From positions 186,001 to 250,000 of the forward strand of contig NZ_JBOBFT010000004.1 of assembly GCF_050587525.1 (NCBI RefSeq): a DNA stretch of 64,000 bases, written 5' to 3'. Under the pieces are notes generated by a model. That model made no database searches. It was not told where the DNA came from and saw only the letters and a program-made list of their open reading frames with translations. Positions 7,183 through 16,732 of this stretch are shown one piece after another. The stretch's first letter is position 1. Each line of letters opens with the position of its first letter. Both the position numbers and the translations under genes were made by a program. Source of the DNA: Plantibacter sp050587525 (GTDB lineage: Bacteria; Actinomycetota; Actinomycetes; Actinomycetales; Microbacteriaceae).

Positions 7183-8682
7183 CTAGTTCTGCGGGAAGCC
7201 CAGGTTGATGCCGCCGTGCGACGGGTCGAGCCACCGGCTCGTGATCGCCTTGGAGCGCGTGTAGAAGTGCACGCCCTCGGCGCCGTACGCCTTGGTGTCG
7301 CCGAACAGCGAATCCTTCCAGCCGCCGAAGGAGTAGTAGCCGACGGGGACGGGGATCGGCACGTTGATGCCGATCATGCCGACCTGCGCCTCACGCTGGA
7401 AGCGACGCGCGGCGCCGCCGTCGTTCGTGAAGATCGCCGTTCCGTTGCCGTACTGGCTCGAGTTGACGAGCGCGATGCCCTCGTCGTAGCTCGGGACGCG
7501 CACGACGGAGAGGACGGGGCCGAAGATCTCGTCCGTGTACACGCGCGAGTCGGTCGGCACCTGGTCGACGAGGGTCGGGCCGAGCCAGAAGCCGTCCGCG
7601 GCGCCGTCGACCTGGATGTCACGTCCGTCGACGACGAGCTTCGCACCGTCCTCCACCGCGATGTCGAGGTAGCCGGCGACCTTGTCGCGGTGCTGCTTCG
7701 TCACGAGCGGGCCCATGTCGCAGTTGCGGCGTCCGTCGCCCACCGTCAGGGTGGCCATCCGTTCCGTGATCTTCGCGATGAGCGCATCGGCGATCGATTC
7801 GACGGCGACGACGACGCTCACGGCCATGCAGCGCTCGCCCGCGGAGCCGAAGCCCGCGTTGATGGCGGAGTCGGCGACGAGGTCGAGGTCGGCGTCAGGG
7901 AGCACGAGCATGTGGTTCTTCGCGCCGCCGAGGGCCTGGACGCGCTTGCCGTGCGCCGTGCCCGTCTCGTAGACGTACTTCGCGATCGGCGTCGAGCCGA
8001 CGAAGGAGATCGCGGCGACGTCGGGGTGCTCGAGGAGTCCGTCGACGGCGACCTTGTCACCGTGCAGGACCGTGAAGACGCCATCGGGGAGACCGGCCTC
8101 CTTGAGGAGCTCCGCGAGCCAGATGGCGGTCGACGGGTCCTTCTCGCTCGGTTTCAGGACGACCGCGTTGCCGGCCGCGATCGCGATGGGGAAGAACCAC
8201 AGCGGGACCATGGCCGGGAAGTTGAAGGGCGTGATGATGCCGACGACGCCGAGCGGCTCGTTGGTCGAGTACACGTCGACGCCCGTCGACACGTTCTGCG
8301 AGTACTCGCCCTTCTGCAGGTGCGGCATCGACGTGGCGAACTCGACGACCTCGAGGCCGCGGGCGATCTCGCCGAGTGCGTCGGAGACAACCTTGCCGTG
8401 CTCCGAGGTGATGATCTCGGCGGCCTCCTGCTTGCGCTCGTTGAGCAACTCGCGGAATCGGAACATGATGCGCTGACGCTTCGCGAGCGACGTGTCAGCC
8501 CACGCCGGGAACGCCGCCTTGGCGGACGCGACCGCCGCATCGACGTCGGCGGGGGTCGCGAGGCGGACCTCCTTGGTGACGATGCCCTCTGCGGGGTTGT
8601 AGACGGGCGAGGTGCGGGTCGACTCGCCGACGAACGACGCTCCGTCGAGCCAGTGCTCGACGACCGGAACGGATGATGTCAT
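7183..8682 (-). CDS. iolA: Methylmalonate/malonate-semialdehyde dehydrogenase (CoA-acylating)
   Basis: 499 aa, normal family length. It oxidises malonate semialdehyde (from the inositol pathway) or methylmalonate semialdehyde to acetyl-CoA or propionyl-CoA. It is an ALDH fold with catalytic Cys285 in GSAGERCMAVSV. LGGAKNH at 251-257 replaces the usual general-base Glu, a hallmark of the CoA-acylating MMSDH group. ITPFNFPAMVPLWFFPIAIA and the C-terminal FTRSKAITSRW also fit. It is the last gene of the iolC operon, 93 nt after the aldolase-fold gene, with a strong hairpin downstream. Confidence 0.93.
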   Translation of the reverse strand: MTSSVPVVEHWLDGASFVGESTRTSPVYNPAEGIVTKEVRLATPADVDAAVASAKAAFPAWADTSLAKRQRIMFRFRELLNERKQEAAEIITSEHGKVVSDALGEIARGLEVVEFATSMPHLQKGEYSQNVSTGVDVYSTNEPLGVVGIITPFNFPAMVPLWFFPIAIAAGNAVVLKPSEKDPSTAIWLAELLKEAGLPDGVFTVLHGDKVAVDGLLEHPDVAAISFVGSTPIAKYVYETGTAHGKRVQALGGAKNHMLVLPDADLDLVADSAINAGFGSAGERCMAVSVVVAVESIADALIAKITERMATLTVGDGRRNCDMGPLVTKQHRDKVAGYLDIAVEDGAKLVVDGRDIQVDGAADGFWLGPTLVDQVPTDSRVYTDEIFGPVLSVVRVPSYDEGIALVNSSQYGNGTAIFTNDGGAARRFQREAQVGMIGINVPIPVPVGYYSFGGWKDSLFGDTKAYGAEGVHFYTRSKAITSRWLDPSHGGINLGFPQN

Positions 8683-8705
8683 GTGGAGATGCTCCTTCGG
8701 TGATT

Positions 8706-8772
8706 CAGTGCTGTTGGGGAGTCGACTGCTGGGGAGTCGCTTGTCGGGGAACGGTCTGTCGGGGAACCGGCG
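8706..8772. repeat. Four imperfect 15-19-bp direct repeats between the aldolase-fold gene and iolA
   Basis: Units of the type CTGTYGGGGARYCG recur four times (GTTGGGGAGTCG, CTGGGGAGTCG, GTCGGGGAACGG, GTCGGGGAACCGG) and fill most of the 93-nt gap just upstream of the iolA ribosome-binding region. Confidence 0.65.
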
Positions 8773-8775
8773 AGC

Positions 8776-9675
8776 TCAACGGGCGGCGGCGAGGACGCCG
8801 CCGTGGACGAGCGATGCGGCCGTCGAGACCGCGTCGACGACGTTGCCGGAGGCCGGGTACAGCAGCGCACGCCCGACGACGAGGCCGCGGACGCCCGGCA
8901 GCGCGAGCGCATTCGACCAGTTCTCGTAGTTGGCGTCCTGGTCCTCGCCCGGCTCGCCGCCGAGGAGCAGCGTCGGAAGCGTCGTGGCCTCCATGACCCG
9001 TTCCATCTCGGGGACGACGGGGAGCTTCAGCCACGAGTACGCGGACGAGGTGCCGAGGCCGCTCGCGATGCTGACGGAGTTGATGACGGCTTCCGTGCTG
9101 AGATCGTTGACGATGCCGGAAGCGGTCCGGGTGCTCATGAACGGTTCGAGCATGATCGGCAGCTGCAGGTCAGCGGCTTCCGACACGGCGCGGGCGGACG
9201 CTTCGAGCGTCGCTGCGCTCCCAGCGTCGTTCAGGTCGACGCGCAGCAGGAGCTTGGCGAAGTCGAAGCGGGCGCGGACGATGCTCGCCGCGGTGTACGC
9301 CGTGAACCGGTCGTCCATCTCGAAGCTCGCTCTGCGGAGGCCGCCACGGTTCATCGAACCGACGGCGATCTTGTCGTCGAGCGCACCGAGCAGCAGGAGG
9401 TCCTCGAGGATGTCCGGCGTGCCGAGCACACCGTCGACGCCGGGGACGCTGAGGGCGGTGACGATGCGGCTGAGCAGGTCGTAGCGGTTCGCCATCGCAA
9501 GGGGGTCCTGGCGGATGCCGAGGGCGCCGCGTGCCGGGTGGTCGACGGCGATGATGAAGAGCTTGCCGTCCTCGCGGAGCAGCGGGCGACGACGACGCGA
9601 CGACTGGAGTTCGGCGATGCGCTCCGGGTGGCTCGCGCGGGCCGCCTGCAGGTCATCGAATGAGAGTTCAGACAT
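8776..9675 (-). CDS. Cgl0158-type (beta/alpha)8-barrel aldolase-like protein of iol clusters
   Basis: 299 aa. It resembles the class I aldolase/LacD-DeoC-like barrels encoded in actinobacterial inositol clusters (the Cgl0158 family). Visible blocks are LFIIAVDHPARGALG, GVDGVLGTPDILEDLL, FAKLLLRVDLND and SAYSWLKLPVV, where the Lys is a Schiff-base candidate. It probably replaces IolJ and cleaves 2-deoxy-5-keto-gluconate 6-phosphate to DHAP and malonate semialdehyde; this is an inference from position between the kinase IolC and the dehydrogenase IolA. The ATG at 9675 has GAAGGAG 6 nt upstream and overlaps the iolC stop. Confidence 0.75.
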   Translation of the reverse strand: MSELSFDDLQAARASHPERIAELQSSRRRRPLLREDGKLFIIAVDHPARGALGIRQDPLAMANRYDLLSRIVTALSVPGVDGVLGTPDILEDLLLLGALDDKIAVGSMNRGGLRRASFEMDDRFTAYTAASIVRARFDFAKLLLRVDLNDAGSAATLEASARAVSEAADLQLPIMLEPFMSTRTASGIVNDLSTEAVINSVSIASGLGTSSAYSWLKLPVVPEMERVMEATTLPTLLLGGEPGEDQDANYENWSNALALPGVRGLVVGRALLYPASGNVVDAVSTAASLVHGGVLAAAR

Positions 9676-10639
9676 CAGCGGCTCCTTCGAGAGCACTCAG
9701 GACTTCGGAGGTCGTCGGCATGGCCGTCGAGCACTCGAGTCGGGACGCGACGATCGCACCTGCGACATTGGCGAATCGGATGGTGCGTTCGAGCGACCAG
9801 CCGGAGAGCAGGCCGTGGGCCAGTGCTCCCCCGAAGCTGTCGCCCGCGCCGAGGCCGTTGACGACCTCGACGGCGTGGACGGGGACGACGATCGATTCCT
9901 CGCGCGTCTTCGCGAGGACGCCGAGCGGTCCCTGCTTGACGATCGCGAGTTCGATGCCGCGCTCGAGGAGGGCGTCCGCCGCGCGCTCCGGCTCGGTCTC
10001 GCCGACGGCGATCTCGCACTCCTCCTTGTTGCCGATGGCGACCGTGACGTGTTCGAGCGCGGCACCGACCTCTCGGCGGGCGTCGTCTGCGTCCTCCCAG
10101 AACATGGGACGGTAGTCGAGGTCGAGGATCGTGAGTGGCCGACGAGCGCGGGCCTCCCACGCGGCGTGGTGGGCGGATCGGCTCGGTTCGCTCGACAGGC
10201 CCGTGACGGTGGACCAGAAGATCCGGGCGTTCGCGATGGCGTCGAGGTCGAGTTCGTCGGCGTTGATGACGAGGTCGGGCGCCTGCGGCTGGCGGTAGAA
10301 GTAGAGCGGGAAGTCGTCCGGCGGGAACAACTCGCAGAAGGTGATGGGCGTGTTCAGACCCGGTACCGAGGACACGTAGCGGTCGTCGACGCCGAGGCGC
10401 TGCAACTCGGTGTGGATGAAGCGCCCGAAGGGATCCTCACCGGTCCGCGAGATGAGCGCGGCCCGCACACCGTGACGCGCGGCGGCGACGGTCACGTTGC
10501 CGGCGGTGCCGCCGAGGAAGCGACCGAAGGTGCTCACCCGATCGAGGGTGACCCCGGATTCCAGTGGGTAGAGGTCGACTCCGACCCGGCCCATGGCCAG
10601 GAGGTCGAACCGGGTGGCGTCATCGGGTGATGCGCTCAT
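9668..10639 (-). CDS. iolC: 5-dehydro-2-deoxygluconokinase
   Basis: 323 aa. A PfkB/ribokinase-family kinase that phosphorylates 2-deoxy-5-keto-gluconate at C6. The N-terminal signature FLGGTAGNV (41-49), IGNKEECEIAVGETEP (202-217) and the C-terminal GLGAGDSFGGALAHGL with the catalytic Asp (about 267) are all present. DLDYRPMFW is typical of IolC. It is the first gene of iolC-aldolase-iolA. The operator and a second inverted repeat lie 117-152 nt upstream. Confidence 0.9.
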   Translation of the reverse strand: MSASPDDATRFDLLAMGRVGVDLYPLESGVTLDRVSTFGRFLGGTAGNVTVAAARHGVRAALISRTGEDPFGRFIHTELQRLGVDDRYVSSVPGLNTPITFCELFPPDDFPLYFYRQPQAPDLVINADELDLDAIANARIFWSTVTGLSSEPSRSAHHAAWEARARRPLTILDLDYRPMFWEDADDARREVGAALEHVTVAIGNKEECEIAVGETEPERAADALLERGIELAIVKQGPLGVLAKTREESIVVPVHAVEVVNGLGAGDSFGGALAHGLLSGWSLERTIRFANVAGAIVASRLECSTAMPTTSEVLSALEGAADV

Positions 10640-10755
10640 CTCACGTCCTTCACAAACAGTGCGGCTCCGGCATCGGGTGTCGGAGTGGGGTCGGCATCGC
10701 CGGTCGAAGTGTCTCGACCCGGCCGTTGCTTCCAGAATACACAGCTCAAGCTACT

Positions 10756-10791
10756 TTGTCCTGACATATAGACAACCCGTCACATGTTGTC
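10756..10791. promoter_or_regulatory. iolC control region: operator site 2 plus an inverted GACAAC/GTTGTC
   Basis: TTGTCCTGACAT (10756-10767) matches operator site 1 in 11 of 12 positions. Immediately next to it, GACAAC (10771-10776) and GTTGTC (10786-10791) form a second dyad with a 9-nt spacer. On the minus strand TATATG partly overlaps the operator and can serve as the -10 for iolC. Confidence 0.6.
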
Positions 10792-10832
10792 GTGTTTTGC
10801 CGGGCTTCCCGAACGAACGGGCGCAACACGAA

Positions 10833-10870
10833 GGGCCTCGGACCGCGCAGGGAATGCGCGGCCGAGGCCC
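10833..10870. terminator. Hairpin after the GH2 gene
   Basis: GGGCCTCGG and CCGAGGCCC form a 9-bp outer stem extended by CCGCGC/GCGCGG, 16 nt past the GH2 stop. It separates the GH95-GH2 operon from the iolC promoter. No T-run is seen. Confidence 0.55.
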
Positions 10871-10885
10871 GTTCGAATCGGTTCG

Positions 10886-13867
10886 CTACACGCCGAGCAC
10901 CGTGAAGGTGAACCCGAGCGATGCGCCCGAGACGATCAAGCGTTCCGGCAGACGGACCGACGGCCCGCAGGTCGCCGATCCGACGCCGTTGATCCCCGCA
11001 TCGAGGTGCAGCCAGAGGACGGATCCGGCGTGCAGCTCGTTCGCGTGTGTCGCGCGCTCGAGCTCGGCGATCGACCACGGACGGACGGCCAGGTCGAACG
11101 GCGTGTGGCCGTCGATGCGCAGGGCGCCTCCGGTGAGACCGAGTTCGACCGTGCGGGTGTCCATGCGGTACCCGTTGTCCTGCGGCACGACGTAGTTCGT
11201 CTGCAGCTCCGCGACCGACGCGCCGAACCGGCCGACACGCGCAGCGACCTGCGAGTCCGGGTAGTTCTCGGCGGGCCCCTGGCCGAACCAGCTGACGGGC
11301 ACCGATGCGGCGTCCTCCTGAGCGAGCCCGATCGTGAGACCGAGGCGTGGGAGCGGGTTCCGCCACTCGCCCACGCGTTCCGCGGTCAGTTCGAGCGAGA
11401 GGGCACCGTTCACGGCTCGCCAGCGGTAGACCGCGTCGAACGCGACGTCGGTGTTCGCACCGGCGACGCGCGTGCGGCGCACGAGTTCTTCGGCGCCGTC
11501 GGCGTCGCGGACCACCTCGAGCGAGACCCCGCGCTCCTCCAGACGGTCGAGTCCGTCGATCCGCCAGGTCTCGACGGCGGGCGGTTCCTCCTCGAGCCCC
11601 GGATAGCGGTCGTTCTCGGTCGGTGCGCGCCACGCGTCGAGCGCGGCCGTCAGGACCTCCGCGCCCGCGAGGCGGATGAGCACGCCACGCCTGTCGAACA
11701 CGGCGTCGGCTATCGCGTAGCCGCCGTCCGCCGTCCGTCCGATCGCGGTGGCCCGAGCGGGAACCGTCTCCCGTTCGATGCCGACACCGAAGTCGTGCTG
11801 CCCGATCGCCAGGACGTGCCCGGCATCGGCCCACACTGCGTCATCGGCCGTCACGGCACGGAACGTGAGGAAGCGCTCGCCCACAGCTCCCGCAAGTGCC
11901 GTGCGCACGGCTTCCGGCAGAGCGACCGCGCCGATGCTGCGCGGGGCGATCGTGGGCACGTCGAGGTCACCGCTCGCGAGCTCGACGCCGTCGGCCTCGA
12001 CCACCCAGCTGAAGCGAGCGCTGTCCGTCGTCTGGAAGCTCAACCGGTTCTCGATCGAGACGGCAGCGGCAGGCGCTGCCGCATCGCTCGCCGTGCCGCC
12101 GGCCGTCGTCGCGTCGATCGCCGTGCCGTCGTCGTCGAGCAGGAAACGGAACGGTGCGATGACCGCCGCGTACTCGATGAGTCCTGGCGACGGCGTGCGA
12201 TCCGGCAGCAGCAGGCCGTCGACGACGAACGAGCCGTCGTGGATCCGTTCGCCGAAGTCGCCGCCGTACGCGTACCCGATCGACCCGTCCTCCGCGACGA
12301 CCTCGATACCGTGGTCGAACCACTCCCAGACGAAACCGCCGGCGAGCCGCGGGTAGGCGTCGAAGATGCGCTCGTAGTCCTCCAGGCCCCCTGGCCCGTT
12401 GCCCATGGCGTGCGCGTACTCGCACTGGATCATCGGCATGTCGCGACGGGCCGCGTCGAGCTCCGCGTTCGCGAGGCGCGGTTCCGCCTGGCGTCCGATC
12501 TCGTCGAGCTCGTCGAAGGTCGCGTACATCCGGCTGTAGATGTCGACGCCCTCGCACTCGGCGTCCTGCTCGTAGTGGATGGGGCGCTCGGGGTCCCGGT
12601 CACGGGTCCACTCGGCGTTCTTCGCGAGGTTCTCGCCCCAACCGGCCTCGTTGCCGAGCGACCAGATGACGACGCTCGTGTGGTTCTTGTCGCGCTCGAC
12701 GGTCCGGCGCATCCGGTCGAGGTAGACGTCCGCCCACTGCGGATCGCCCGACGGGTTCCCCCGCCAGTCGACGAGTGAGAACCCGTGCGTCTCGAGATCG
12801 CACTCGTCGATGACGTAGAGGCCGTAGCGGTCGCACAGGTCGAGGAAGTACGGGTCCGGCGGGTAGTGGCTCGTGCGCACGGCGTTCATGTTGTGGCGCT
12901 TCATGAGGCGGACGTCGTCCTCCATCGTCTCGCGGCTCACGGCACGGCCCGAGCGCGGATCGAAGTCGTGGCGGTTGACGCCGCGGAACGTGATCGGCTC
13001 GCCGTTCAGGAGGAGCACCGGTCCGTCGATCGAGATCGTCCGGAAGCCGATGTGGAGCGTGATGCGCTCCGCCGGCGTCGAGACGACGAGTTCGTAGAGG
13101 CGCGGGACCTCTGCAGACCACGGCTCGATCCCCTCGAGGATCACGAGCTCGTCGGGCGTGAACGAGGCGTCCAGCTCCGGGAACTCGATCGAGACGGCGT
13201 CGGCGGTGCTGATCGCGACCTCCACCTGCAGGGTGCCCGCACCCGTCGCGGCGTCGTATCCGGCGTGCACGAAGACGTCGTCGATGCCGCCTGCCGGGCG
13301 GTGCAGGAGCGCGACGGAACGGAAGATGCCGGACAACCACCACTGGTCCTGGTCCTCGACGTAGCTCGCGAAACTCCACTGGTGCACGCGGAGCGCCACG
13401 AGGTTCTCGCCGTCGACGAGCGCGTCGGTCACGTCGAACTCGACGGCGAGCCGGCTTCCGGACGAGTCGCCGATCGACTGCCCGTTGACCCACAGCTCGA
13501 ACCACGAGTCGACGCCGTCGAAGCGGAGGAGCGTTCGTCCGCCGTCCCACTCTGGCTTCACGAAGACGGTGCGGTACTCCCCCGTCGGGTTCGCATCGGG
13601 GACGAAGGGCGGGTCGACGGGGAACGGGTACTGCTGGTTCGTGTAGATGGGCGAGCCGTGGCCCTGGAGCTGCCAGTGGCCGGGGACTTCGATCGTGCCC
13701 CAGTCGTCGCCGCGCTCGGTGGGATCCGCGGGAGTCGCCGCGGTCGGCGACAGCGCGAACTTCCAGGTGCCGTCGAGGCTGAGGCTCGCCGCATCGGTCT
13801 CCACCCTGGCTCTGGCGGGGGAAGCTCCACGGGGTGGACGGATGGTCTCGAAGGTGGTGGTCACCAT
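10886..13867 (-). CDS. GH2 beta-galactosidase (LacZ type)
   Basis: 993 aa, the length of large LacZ-type enzymes. It has a jelly-roll N-domain (GHWQLQGHGSPIYTNQQYPFPVDPP), two Ig-like domains, a TIM barrel and a C-terminal beta-gal small-chain domain (VSWFGQGPAENYPDS). The catalytic acid/base is Glu407 in WSLGNEAGWG and the nucleophile Glu483 in MIQCEYAHAMGN. No signal peptide, so cytoplasmic. Start ATG 13867 has AAAGG upstream. It lies 98 nt downstream of GH95 in the same direction. It releases terminal beta-galactose, presumably from the glycan the island consumes. Confidence 0.93.
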   Translation of the reverse strand: MVTTTFETIRPPRGASPARARVETDAASLSLDGTWKFALSPTAATPADPTERGDDWGTIEVPGHWQLQGHGSPIYTNQQYPFPVDPPFVPDANPTGEYRTVFVKPEWDGGRTLLRFDGVDSWFELWVNGQSIGDSSGSRLAVEFDVTDALVDGENLVALRVHQWSFASYVEDQDQWWLSGIFRSVALLHRPAGGIDDVFVHAGYDAATGAGTLQVEVAISTADAVSIEFPELDASFTPDELVILEGIEPWSAEVPRLYELVVSTPAERITLHIGFRTISIDGPVLLLNGEPITFRGVNRHDFDPRSGRAVSRETMEDDVRLMKRHNMNAVRTSHYPPDPYFLDLCDRYGLYVIDECDLETHGFSLVDWRGNPSGDPQWADVYLDRMRRTVERDKNHTSVVIWSLGNEAGWGENLAKNAEWTRDRDPERPIHYEQDAECEGVDIYSRMYATFDELDEIGRQAEPRLANAELDAARRDMPMIQCEYAHAMGNGPGGLEDYERIFDAYPRLAGGFVWEWFDHGIEVVAEDGSIGYAYGGDFGERIHDGSFVVDGLLLPDRTPSPGLIEYAAVIAPFRFLLDDDGTAIDATTAGGTASDAAAPAAAVSIENRLSFQTTDSARFSWVVEADGVELASGDLDVPTIAPRSIGAVALPEAVRTALAGAVGERFLTFRAVTADDAVWADAGHVLAIGQHDFGVGIERETVPARATAIGRTADGGYAIADAVFDRRGVLIRLAGAEVLTAALDAWRAPTENDRYPGLEEEPPAVETWRIDGLDRLEERGVSLEVVRDADGAEELVRRTRVAGANTDVAFDAVYRWRAVNGALSLELTAERVGEWRNPLPRLGLTIGLAQEDAASVPVSWFGQGPAENYPDSQVAARVGRFGASVAELQTNYVVPQDNGYRMDTRTVELGLTGGALRIDGHTPFDLAVRPWSIAELERATHANELHAGSVLWLHLDAGINGVGSATCGPSVRLPERLIVSGASLGFTFTVLGV

Positions 13868-13921
13868 TCAGCCTTTCATAACGACGGTGGGAGGTCGAGG
13901 GGTTCTGAGTCGGGTTCTGGA

Positions 13922-13958
13922 TTGCAGCAGGTGGGTTGCAGCGGGTGGGTTGCAGCGG
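13922..13958. repeat. GTGGGTTGCAGCGG tandem units between GH95 and GH2
   Basis: About 2.5 copies of a 14-bp unit (TTGCAGCAGGTGGG, TTGCAGCGGGTGGG, TTGCAGCGG) occupy the 98-nt gap. No promoter or terminator is recognisable there, so GH2 is probably co-transcribed with GH95. Confidence 0.6.
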
Positions 13959-13965
13959 AGCGGCG

Positions 13966-16464
13966 CTACGCGGTGACGGCGGCGAAGTCGGCCGCGGTGA
14001 GCCGAACCGTTTCGCCCGCCGTGAGATCGATCGTCACGCGTGCGTCGCCGAGGAGGACGTCGAGGCCCGTTCGGCCGGACGGACGGATCGCGCGGAACGT
14101 CGCTTCCACGAGGTTCGGCCGCTGTGCGACGCCGCTGATGCCGTCGGCGCCGTCAATGCCGCCGATGCCGTGCTCCGCCGTCCACCGCACGTCGACTTCG
14201 ATGCCGGGTCGTGCGACGAGGCCGCGAACCGAGCCGTCGCGCCATTCCAGCGGGACCGCTGGCAGGAGGACGAGCTCGCCCGTGTGGCTCTGGAGCAGGG
14301 ACTCGGCGATGCCGGCGACGTACCCGAAGTTGCCGTCAATCTGGAACGGCGGGTGGGCGCCGAAGTAGTTCGGGTAGAGCCCGCCCTGCTGGACGTCCGT
14401 TCCCGCGGGAGCAGGTCGGAAGACGAGCCGGAGGAGGTCGGAGACCTTGTCTCGCTGGCCGAGCCGGGCCCGGAGCGCGAGCTTCCAGGCGAGGGACCAG
14501 CCGGTCGAGTCGTCGCCGCGGCCTTCCAGACTGCGGAGCACTCCCTCCCGGAGGTTCGACGTCAGGCGCTCATCGCCCGGGAACACGCTCACCAGGTGGC
14601 CGAGGTGACGATGCGTCGGCTCCACCTGCGGATGGTCGGCGAGCCACTCGACGATCATGCCGTCGCGTCCGACGGACAAGCCGGGGATGCGCGGCAGTGC
14701 GGCGCGTGCGGCCTGCACGACCGCATCGTCGCCGAGGTCGAGGCGATCCGACAACCCGATGACCGCATCGAACAACCACGAGATGAGGCGGAGGTCCATC
14801 GTGGAGGACACTCCGACCGCGGACTCGCCGCCGGCCGGCGTCGCGAAGTGATTTTCGGGAGACGTCGATGGCGAGGTGCCGAGCGTGCCGTCCGGTCGTT
14901 CGATGAGCCAGGAGAGCGCGAACTCCGCCGCGGATCGCATGATCGGCCACGCTTCCTCACGGACGAAGGCGTCGTCGGCACCGAAGCGCACGTGCTCGAA
15001 CAGGCCCTGGGTCAGCCAGGTCGCGGCGAGCGGCCAGAACGCCCACGACGGATCCGCGCGGCCGATGCCGACCGGTGAGGTGTACGCCCACACGTCGGTG
15101 TTGTGGTGGGCGACCCACCCCGGAGCGCCGTAGAGCCGCTCGGCCGTCTCCCGACCCGCGATGCTCACGCCGCGCACGAGGTCGACGTACGGCACGAGGC
15201 ACTCGCTGAGATTCGCCGTCTCGGCGGGCCAGTAGTTCATCTCCGTGTTGATGTTGACCGTGTAGTTGGAGCTCCAGGGTGCGCGCAGTTCGTCGTTCCA
15301 GAGTCCTTGGAGCGTCGCCGCGACACCTCCCTGACGAGAGGCGGAGATCAGCAGGTAGCGGCCATAGTGGAAGAGCAGGGCTGCGAGCTGGGGGTCTGCT
15401 GCCATGGCGCCGCCCGGCGCTTCGACGGCGTGCGCCAAGCGCTGGTCCGAGGAGCGAGCGCCGTCCGTGGGCTCGGACGAGGGTGGAGCCGCGAGGTGGA
15501 GCTCCGTGCGGTCGTAGAGCGCGCCGTGGTCCGCGCGCTGGCGGGCGCGCACTGCGTCGGCACCGAAGGAGAGCGCCGCGCCGACGCGGGCAGCGGCGCG
15601 CGCACGCGCATCGTGCTCGTCACCGGATGGAGCCCGTCCGATGCCGTCGAACGTCGTCTCGGTCGCGAGGACGATCGTCGCGCGCGTCACACCGGCGGCG
15701 CTGCGGGAGCCCGCATCGGCCCCGTCGGCGAGACCGGCGTCCGTGCCGTCGTGCTCCCAGGAGAGGACCACGGCGCCGCGGAGCGAATCACCCGGCGCCG
15801 TGGAGTAGCGGACCGGCTCTGCCGGTTCGTGCGGCGGAGGGACGTCGCACGGGAGGAGGAGATCGATGCCGCACCCTCGTTCATCGCTCTGCGAGCCGAT
15901 GACGCGGAGCGGGGAGGTGAGGGACACCGTGAGATCGACGGGCGCATCGGCTTCGAGCGTCACGAGCAGGACGCCGTCCGGGTGAGAGATCGAGGAGCGC
16001 CACACCAGGCGGGTGCCGGTGGCCGAGCCGGTGGACCCGCGACCCGCGAGCACGTAATCCACCACGTGTTCCGCCGTCCGGAGGTCGAGATGACGCGAGA
16101 ACGAGCGGACGTCGCCGGCGTTGGATCCCCTCGGTCGAGCGTCCACGAACAGGTCGGCGAACGGCAGGTAGCTCTGCGAGTAGCGGCCCTGGAGCCGCTG
16201 CAGCTCGCTGATCGCGCTCGCGTGGTCGTCCAGGTCGAGCGCGGAACGGGATGCAGCGAGGGCGTCGGCCGCCACCTCGGCGTTCACGAGACCGAATTCC
16301 GCCTCACTCCGTGGGCTTCCGGACCACGCTGTGCCGTCGTTGAGCTGGAAGCGTTCACGACCGGGCGTGCCGAAGACCATGGCGCCGAGCCTGCCGTTGC
16401 CGAGCGGCAACGCCTCGAGCCACGTCGCGGCGGGCCGGTCGTACCGGAGTTCGTGCGTGCTCAC
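13966..16464 (-). CDS. GH95 alpha-L-fucosidase / alpha-L-galactosidase
   Basis: 832 aa. A GH95 (alpha/alpha)6-barrel enzyme that inverts and removes terminal alpha-1,2-fucose or related alpha-L-galactose. The N-terminal domain begins LRYDRPAATWLEALPLGNGRLGAMVFG. The catalytic block NINTEMNYWPAE (404-415) carries the base-activating Asn residues, SPENHF has the acid Glu536, and PPFQIDGNFG has Asp709. The GTG at 16464 is preceded by AAGGGAG. No signal peptide. It is the first gene of the GH95-GH2 operon, divergent from the TIM-barrel operon, with operator site 3 between them. Confidence 0.9.
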   Translation of the reverse strand: MSTHELRYDRPAATWLEALPLGNGRLGAMVFGTPGRERFQLNDGTAWSGSPRSEAEFGLVNAEVAADALAASRSALDLDDHASAISELQRLQGRYSQSYLPFADLFVDARPRGSNAGDVRSFSRHLDLRTAEHVVDYVLAGRGSTGSATGTRLVWRSSISHPDGVLLVTLEADAPVDLTVSLTSPLRVIGSQSDERGCGIDLLLPCDVPPPHEPAEPVRYSTAPGDSLRGAVVLSWEHDGTDAGLADGADAGSRSAAGVTRATIVLATETTFDGIGRAPSGDEHDARARAAARVGAALSFGADAVRARQRADHGALYDRTELHLAAPPSSEPTDGARSSDQRLAHAVEAPGGAMAADPQLAALLFHYGRYLLISASRQGGVAATLQGLWNDELRAPWSSNYTVNINTEMNYWPAETANLSECLVPYVDLVRGVSIAGRETAERLYGAPGWVAHHNTDVWAYTSPVGIGRADPSWAFWPLAATWLTQGLFEHVRFGADDAFVREEAWPIMRSAAEFALSWLIERPDGTLGTSPSTSPENHFATPAGGESAVGVSSTMDLRLISWLFDAVIGLSDRLDLGDDAVVQAARAALPRIPGLSVGRDGMIVEWLADHPQVEPTHRHLGHLVSVFPGDERLTSNLREGVLRSLEGRGDDSTGWSLAWKLALRARLGQRDKVSDLLRLVFRPAPAGTDVQQGGLYPNYFGAHPPFQIDGNFGYVAGIAESLLQSHTGELVLLPAVPLEWRDGSVRGLVARPGIEVDVRWTAEHGIGGIDGADGISGVAQRPNLVEATFRAIRPSGRTGLDVLLGDARVTIDLTAGETVRLTAADFAAVTA

Positions 16465-16604
16465 GTGTCACTGCTCCCTTGCTGTGTCCTGCGGATGTGC
16501 GGTGTCTGCTGATGTCTGCTGCGGCCGGCCCTGCGGGTGTGAACGGTTGCGGAACGCTGATCGTCCGATGTGAACCACCACGCATCGAGCGGCGGAGTCG
16601 TGGG

Positions 16605-16641
16605 TACACTCGCTAGAGTGAATGTTTGTAAGGACATTCTA
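16605..16641. promoter_or_regulatory. Divergent control region with operator site 3
   Basis: TTGTAAGGACAT (16626-16637; reverse complement ATGTCCTTACAA) matches the regulon motif. On the plus strand a candidate -10 TACACT (16605-16610) precedes the site by 15 nt. On the minus strand TAGAAT directly abuts it, with TTGAGC 16 bp further upstream as -35. One bound site could therefore block both GH95 and the plus-strand operon. The rest of the 16465-16732 gap shows only short GTCTGCTGATG-type repetitions. Confidence 0.6.
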
Positions 16642-16732
16642 TGTAATGCTCTCAATCGCTCAAGTCGTCCGCCCCACGGCGTGCGAGCGAGCACCCTCAC
16701 TTCCCCGACCACATCCCCCGAAAGGAGTGCCC

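Noticed and set aside
8706..8772. Attachment site or riboswitch before iolA
   Set aside because: The signal is only imperfect short direct repeats like those at many other gene ends; no conserved structure or integrase.
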